In this document: piece by piece, positions 13,802-16,989 of the stretch | How the letters are laid out: every line of letters starts with the position of its first letter | Numbering within the stretch: the stretch's first letter is position 1 | Assembly (NCBI GenBank): GCA_913050305.1 | Contig: CAJXAS010000017.1 | Span: forward strand, 1 to 16,989 | DNA: 16,989 bases | Direction of reading: 5' to 3' | Origin: an uncultured Polaribacter sp. | GTDB lineage: Bacteria; Bacteroidota; Bacteroidia; Flavobacteriales; Flavobacteriaceae | The notes under the pieces: model-generated | The model's input: only the letters and a program-made list of their open reading frames with translations | What the model was told of the DNA's origin: nothing | Database searches by the model: none | Made by a program: the position numbers and the translations under genes

Positions 13802-13809
13802 CAAATGTA
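13802..13809 (-). promoter_or_regulatory. Possible -7 box directly before glmS
   Basis: TACATTTG on the minus strand matches TAnnTTTG, but only 2 bases separate it from the fixed glmS ATG, and no -33 element is present. It would have to give a leaderless transcript, or it is a chance match in the 15-base gap. Confidence 0.2.
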
Positions 13810-13814
13810 TTTTT

Positions 13815-15425
13815 TTAGTTATTAATATTCTTTTCTGTATACGATATTTTTAACTGTGCTCTTCTTACACCATTTAAATTTTCATCTCCATTTAAAATTG
13901 AAATAGATTTAGGATTCCAATTATAATTTTTGAAAATTGTATCTGTAATTTGAGTATCTGAAGTATTATAAACCTTTAATCTTAAAGGTGGATTGTAATC
14001 TGTTTCTCCACTTAAAATATCTGACAAATAATCTGTAATTCTAAAAGTATAGTGGTCTTTCTTGTTATTTTCTTTTTCTAAAAACCCACCAAAAGTTGCA
14101 AGACCCTCAGTAAAAATATCTTTTATATGACTAGAAATAGCGTTTGAATTTAAATCTTCTCCTCTTTTATATAGATATAATTGATTTGCAGTATTTGTTG
14201 TGTCAGAATCTTGATTGATATAAAAAGTTAATGAAGCATCATTAATTAACCAATCCTTATCTCTTAAATCTGTTAATTGCGTGCCTTTTAAAATTTCTAT
14301 TTTTGCTTCAGAACCGGCAGCTCCCTGCAACTTCACTTCATTATTAACAGGGTACACCTTATTATTAGATTTATACTTACCATTTATAATACCTCCTAAT
14401 TGAAACCTGTGTCTATTTGTTATTACGGTATCAATTTCCGTGCTATTACTCTTGAAAAAAGTATTTGTATAATACACTTCAATTAAAGAGCTTGTAGCCC
14501 CTACACCAGTGCTACTTAAGTTAAAAGATATTAAAGCTCCTCCTCTTTCTCCAGATGCATGCGTTTTTTCTTTTGCATCGATCACAATACCTCTAAAGTA
14601 ATTATTAAAATTACTTTGAGACTCAAAGTTAGGAGTCTCATAATTATCTAAAAACACTTCTTTTACAAAACTTTTCTTTAATGGTATAATTGCCATTGGT
14701 AAAGGAACAGTTGTATTAGCGTTTGCCGTATATCTTATAGTATCGGTTTTATATAAATCACCTAAACTATTTCTTCTTTTAATGATTACTAAGGTATCAT
14801 TTTCAGTAGGCGCAAAATCCATATTTTCTACTGCTGTTAACGTGTTCGCATTTGTCTCATATTCTCTATCTGACAAAAACTCGTTTGTTTTTGAAGGATC
14901 AGCAGGATTTAAAATGTTTAAATAAGTTTCTAACTCATAAATATTCAATGTAAATGGCAAATCTGAATTTCCCGTTACAGAATCTAATTCATAAATTGGT
15001 CTGCTACCATTAGATATTAAAGTTGAATGATATGGTAATCTTAAAAATGCAGTATCTATGGTTGTTTCATATAACAATCCATCAGGGTTGTCATATGAGG
15101 CTAACTTTAAAGCTGAATTGATGTTTATTTGAGAAACTATAGATGCTTCAATATTTTCATATTCCTCATTTATATAAGTTCCTAAAAGGTACTGTCCTTG
15201 AAGACCAAAAAACGGAGTTCCCCCCAACTCTAAGCCATCTCCTCTTATGTTTTCTATGGCTGCATTGGAAACCAACACCTCTATAATTGTATCATTTGTA
15301 GAGAATTTTGTATTACTTACAACACCACTACGTATATCTGTAAAATCTTCTTCGCAAGAAATAACACCTGCAAACACCAAAAACAAAACACCTAAGTAGA
15401 TGCCTTTTCTATAAATATTTTTCAC
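13815..15425 (-). CDS. DUF4270 family lipoprotein
   Basis: A 536-residue lipoprotein of the DUF4270 family, unknown in function and restricted largely to the Bacteroidota. The N-terminus is a lipoprotein signal with the lipobox VISC; Cys24 would be lipidated, and the next residues Glu-Glu-Asp resemble the acidic export signal that sends Bacteroidota lipoproteins to the cell surface. The rest is a large, probably beta-rich domain with many Asn, Asp and Thr and no other membrane segment. The start is GTG (15425-15423), chosen because the lipoprotein signal begins there and no ATG is near. It lies 11 bases after the GT5-like gene and 15 before glmS, the middle of a three-gene operon. The DUF4270 assignment rests on lipoprotein form, length and neighbours. 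Confidence 0.8.
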   Translation of the reverse strand: MKNIYRKGIYLGVLFLVFAGVISCEEDFTDIRSGVVSNTKFSTNDTIIEVLVSNAAIENIRGDGLELGGTPFFGLQGQYLLGTYINEEYENIEASIVSQININSALKLASYDNPDGLLYETTIDTAFLRLPYHSTLISNGSRPIYELDSVTGNSDLPFTLNIYELETYLNILNPADPSKTNEFLSDREYETNANTLTAVENMDFAPTENDTLVIIKRRNSLGDLYKTDTIRYTANANTTVPLPMAIIPLKKSFVKEVFLDNYETPNFESQSNFNNYFRGIVIDAKEKTHASGERGGALISFNLSSTGVGATSSLIEVYYTNTFFKSNSTEIDTVITNRHRFQLGGIINGKYKSNNKVYPVNNEVKLQGAAGSEAKIEILKGTQLTDLRDKDWLINDASLTFYINQDSDTTNTANQLYLYKRGEDLNSNAISSHIKDIFTEGLATFGGFLEKENNKKDHYTFRITDYLSDILSGETDYNPPLRLKVYNTSDTQITDTIFKNYNWNPKSISILNGDENLNGVRRAQLKISYTEKNINN

Positions 15426-15436
15426 ACTAAAAATAA

Positions 15437-16246
15437 TTAATTAACTGAGACTAAATCAGTATAAAAATTTAAATAACTCTCTTTAAAGTTCTCTTCTTGA
15501 AATCCTAAGACGGGAATCTTTTTTTCTTCGATAAAAGAAGATAATTCCTCGGAAATATCTTCACTACCATGAATAATCGCATCCGAGTTTTCAATGGCAC
15601 TTTTTAATATATTGGTATGGTTCGGTATCTTTATTGTTGCAATTTTATCATTACTCTTCAGATCAAAAGTTACTTTATCTGCAAGATCTTCGCTTAATGT
15701 TCCTTCAAAAGGATTGTTGTAAACAGAAGTAATAATCTTGCTTTCAGTAAACAATGGTTCTTCGTTATAAAACTCTCTTAAATAAAGAGGTAATAAAGAT
15801 GCCATCCAACCATGAACATGAATAATATCTGGTGCCCAATTTAATTTTTTCACAGTTTCTACAACACCTTTTGCAAAGAAAATTGCACGCTCATCATTGT
15901 CATCAAACAATTGATCGTCTTCATCTGTAAAAACAGCTTTTCTTTTAAAATATTCTTCATTGTCTATAAAATAAACTTGCATTCTTTCTTTTGGGATAGA
16001 AGCAACCTTTATTATCAATGGCATATCCATGTCGTTTACAACTAAATTCATCCCAGAAAGACGAATAACCTCATGTAATTGATGTCTTCTTTCATTAATA
16101 ACACCGTACCTTGGCATAAAAATTCTGGTCTGTACTCCTTTAGAATGTGCGTTTTTAGCAGCATTAAAGGCAGTTAACGATAATTCTGTTTCTGGCAAGT
16201 AGGGTACTACTTCAGATGAAACAAATAATATTCTCTTGTCCTTCAT
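15437..16246 (-). CDS. Glycogen/starch synthase-like GT5 N-terminal domain, probably degenerate
   Basis: A 269-residue cytoplasmic protein matching only the N-terminal (GT5) half of glycogen synthases: ILFVSSEVVPY (6-16), GVQTRIFMPRYG (37-48), RAIFFAKGVVETV (120-132) and PDIIHVHGWMASLLPLYL (139-156, the HxHxW region), then ITSVYNNPFEGTL in place of the usual VFTIHNLAYQG. The C-terminal Rossmann domain that binds the ADP-glucose is missing, since full GlgA has about 480 residues. The KxGGL loop that normally follows the first strand is replaced by LPETELSL (17-24). Such short proteins are known in Flavobacteria and often auto-annotated as glycogen synthase. I doubt synthase activity. It is the first gene of the operon with the DUF4270 lipoprotein and glmS, and is divergent from panC. 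Confidence 0.85.
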   Translation of the reverse strand: MKDKRILFVSSEVVPYLPETELSLTAFNAAKNAHSKGVQTRIFMPRYGVINERRHQLHEVIRLSGMNLVVNDMDMPLIIKVASIPKERMQVYFIDNEEYFKRKAVFTDEDDQLFDDNDERAIFFAKGVVETVKKLNWAPDIIHVHGWMASLLPLYLREFYNEEPLFTESKIITSVYNNPFEGTLSEDLADKVTFDLKSNDKIATIKIPNHTNILKSAIENSDAIIHGSEDISEELSSFIEEKKIPVLGFQEENFKESYLNFYTDLVSVN

Positions 16247-16273
16247 TAAATCAAACTCTTTTTATGAGAGTGG

Positions 16274-16281
16274 CAAAAATA
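16274..16281 (-). promoter_or_regulatory. -7 box of the GT5-DUF4270-glmS operon
   Basis: TATTTTTG on the minus strand is an exact TAnnTTTG match, 27 bases before the ATG at 16246. The -33 region has no clear TTTG. It faces away from the panC box with 32 bases between them. Confidence 0.4.
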
Positions 16282-16313
16282 CAAATTATTATGCTAATAT
16301 CGTGTTAAAATGG

Positions 16314-16321
16314 TAAGTTTG
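16314..16321 (+). promoter_or_regulatory. -7 box of panC
   Basis: TAAGTTTG matches TAnnTTTG exactly and is 23 bases before the panC ATG at 16345. No TTTG lies at the expected -33 distance. It makes a divergent pair with the box at 16274-16281. Confidence 0.4.
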
Positions 16322-16344
16322 CACACTTTATCAACAATACAAGA

Positions 16345-16989
16345 ATGAAAATTTTCAACAATAAAAAAGACCTAAAAGACTGTCTTTTAGACTATAAAAC
16401 AAACAAAAAAACCATTGGTTTTGTGCCAACTATGGGGGCATTGCACGAGGGGCATTTGTCTTTAATTGAAAATGCAAAGCTAAAAAACGACATTGTTGTA
16501 GTAAGTATTTTTATAAACCCTACACAATTTGACAATGTAGAAGATTTAAAGCAATACCCCAAAACAATAGAAAACGACATCAAATTACTAAACTCTGTGT
16601 CTTGTGATATCTTATTTTCACCTTCTGTAAAAGAAATTTATTTAGAAAATATTGCTTCAGAAAAATTTAATTTTGATGGTTTAGAACATCAGATGGAAGG
16701 AGCGTTTAGAAAAGGGCATTTTGATGGTGTTGGTACTATTGTAAAAACCTTATTTGAAATTATTGAGCCCAACAAAGCCTATTTCGGACAAAAAGATTTT
16801 CAACAATTACAAATTGTGAAGAAAATGGTAGACAAGTATCACTTAAATGTAACCGTTAAAGGATGCCCAATCTATAGGGAAGAAAACGGTTTGGCTATGA
16901 GCTCTAGAAACGCAAGATTATCAAAAGAACAGCGAGAAGCTGGGCCTTTTATTTATAGAACACTGAATAAAATTCAACAGAAATTTGAC
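16345..16989 (+). CDS. panC: Pantothenate synthetase (partial, runs off the right edge)
   Basis: PanC joins pantoate and beta-alanine, using ATP, to make pantothenate for coenzyme A. An ATG at 16345 opens a frame of 215 codons without a stop to the window end; the family is about 280 residues long, so roughly a quarter is missing. Visible motifs are VPTMGALHEGHLSLI (27-41, with His34 and His37 of the nucleotide-binding motif), FINPTQF (56-62), FDGVGTIVKTLF (126-137), AYFGQKDFQQLQIV (145-158) and REENGLAMSSRNARL (178-192, the KMSKS-like part). It is divergent from the GT5-like gene and is likely followed by panD, as in many Flavobacteria; that lies outside the window. Confidence 0.95.
   Translation, partial: MKIFNNKKDLKDCLLDYKTNKKTIGFVPTMGALHEGHLSLIENAKLKNDIVVVSIFINPTQFDNVEDLKQYPKTIENDIKLLNSVSCDILFSPSVKEIYLENIASEKFNFDGLEHQMEGAFRKGHFDGVGTIVKTLFEIIEPNKAYFGQKDFQQLQIVKKMVDKYHLNVTVKGCPIYREENGLAMSSRNARLSKEQREAGPFIYRTLNKIQQKFD

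Noticed and set aside
13800..13814. A glmS ribozyme/riboswitch before glmS
   Set aside because: Only 15 bases separate glmS from the preceding gene, far too few for the element.
16392..16583. A minus-strand frame of 63 codons at the right end
   Set aside because: It is antisense to panC, whose plus-strand frame is open to the window end and carries all the family motifs.

Overview
This is a low-GC chromosomal segment from a marine-type Flavobacteriaceae (Bacteroidota; Polaribacter/Tenacibaculum-like, inferred from the protein flavour and gene neighbourhoods, not from a marker gene). Supporting signs are lipoprotein and secreted-protein signals, the TAnnTTTG type of -7 box in front of many genes, almost no Shine-Dalgarno sequences, and DUF families typical of the phylum (DUF3109, DUF4270). 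It reads as ordinary core genome. I see no mobile element, phage gene, CRISPR array, tRNA or rRNA.

Layout. Bases 1-70 hold the N-terminus of a secreted protein leaving the window. After a 306-base AT-rich gap come tsaB (t6A tRNA modification) and a TolC-family outer-membrane protein, both on the minus strand. Bases 2567-7606 hold two adjacent minus-strand units for aerobic respiration. The first in transcription order is ctaB, two heme-copper oxidase subunit III proteins and a subunit IV, closed by a terminator. The second is a chain of four overlapping genes: a SCO-like protein lacking its copper ligands, an intact SCO protein, a DUF420 (CtaM-like) membrane protein and a 73-residue membrane protein with a Cys-Ala-Met-Cys motif. 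Together they look like a module for heme O synthesis, oxidase subunits and copper-site assembly. Oxidase subunits I and II are not in the window.

Bases 7687-10615 hold deoC with a hexapeptide-repeat sugar acyltransferase, an orphan TonB-like protein and a DUF3109 cysteine-rich protein, all on the minus strand and separated by clear terminators. A plus-strand pair follows (10702-11890): a MarC-family membrane protein and a short FAD protein that has lost the NADPH domain of thioredoxin reductases. It converges on the last unit and shares a bidirectional terminator with it.

The last unit (16246 to 11943, minus) is a tight three-gene operon: a stand-alone GT5 glycogen-synthase-like N-terminal domain without the usual KxGGL motif, a DUF4270 lipoprotein, and glmS. 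Divergent from it, panC (pantothenate synthetase) starts at 16345 and runs off the right edge.

The best leads for undescribed biology are the copper-assembly cluster (inactive SCO paralogue plus CAMC mini-protein) and the operon joining a truncated GT5 protein, a probable surface lipoprotein and the entry enzyme of amino-sugar synthesis. No experimentally new system can be claimed from sequence alone.
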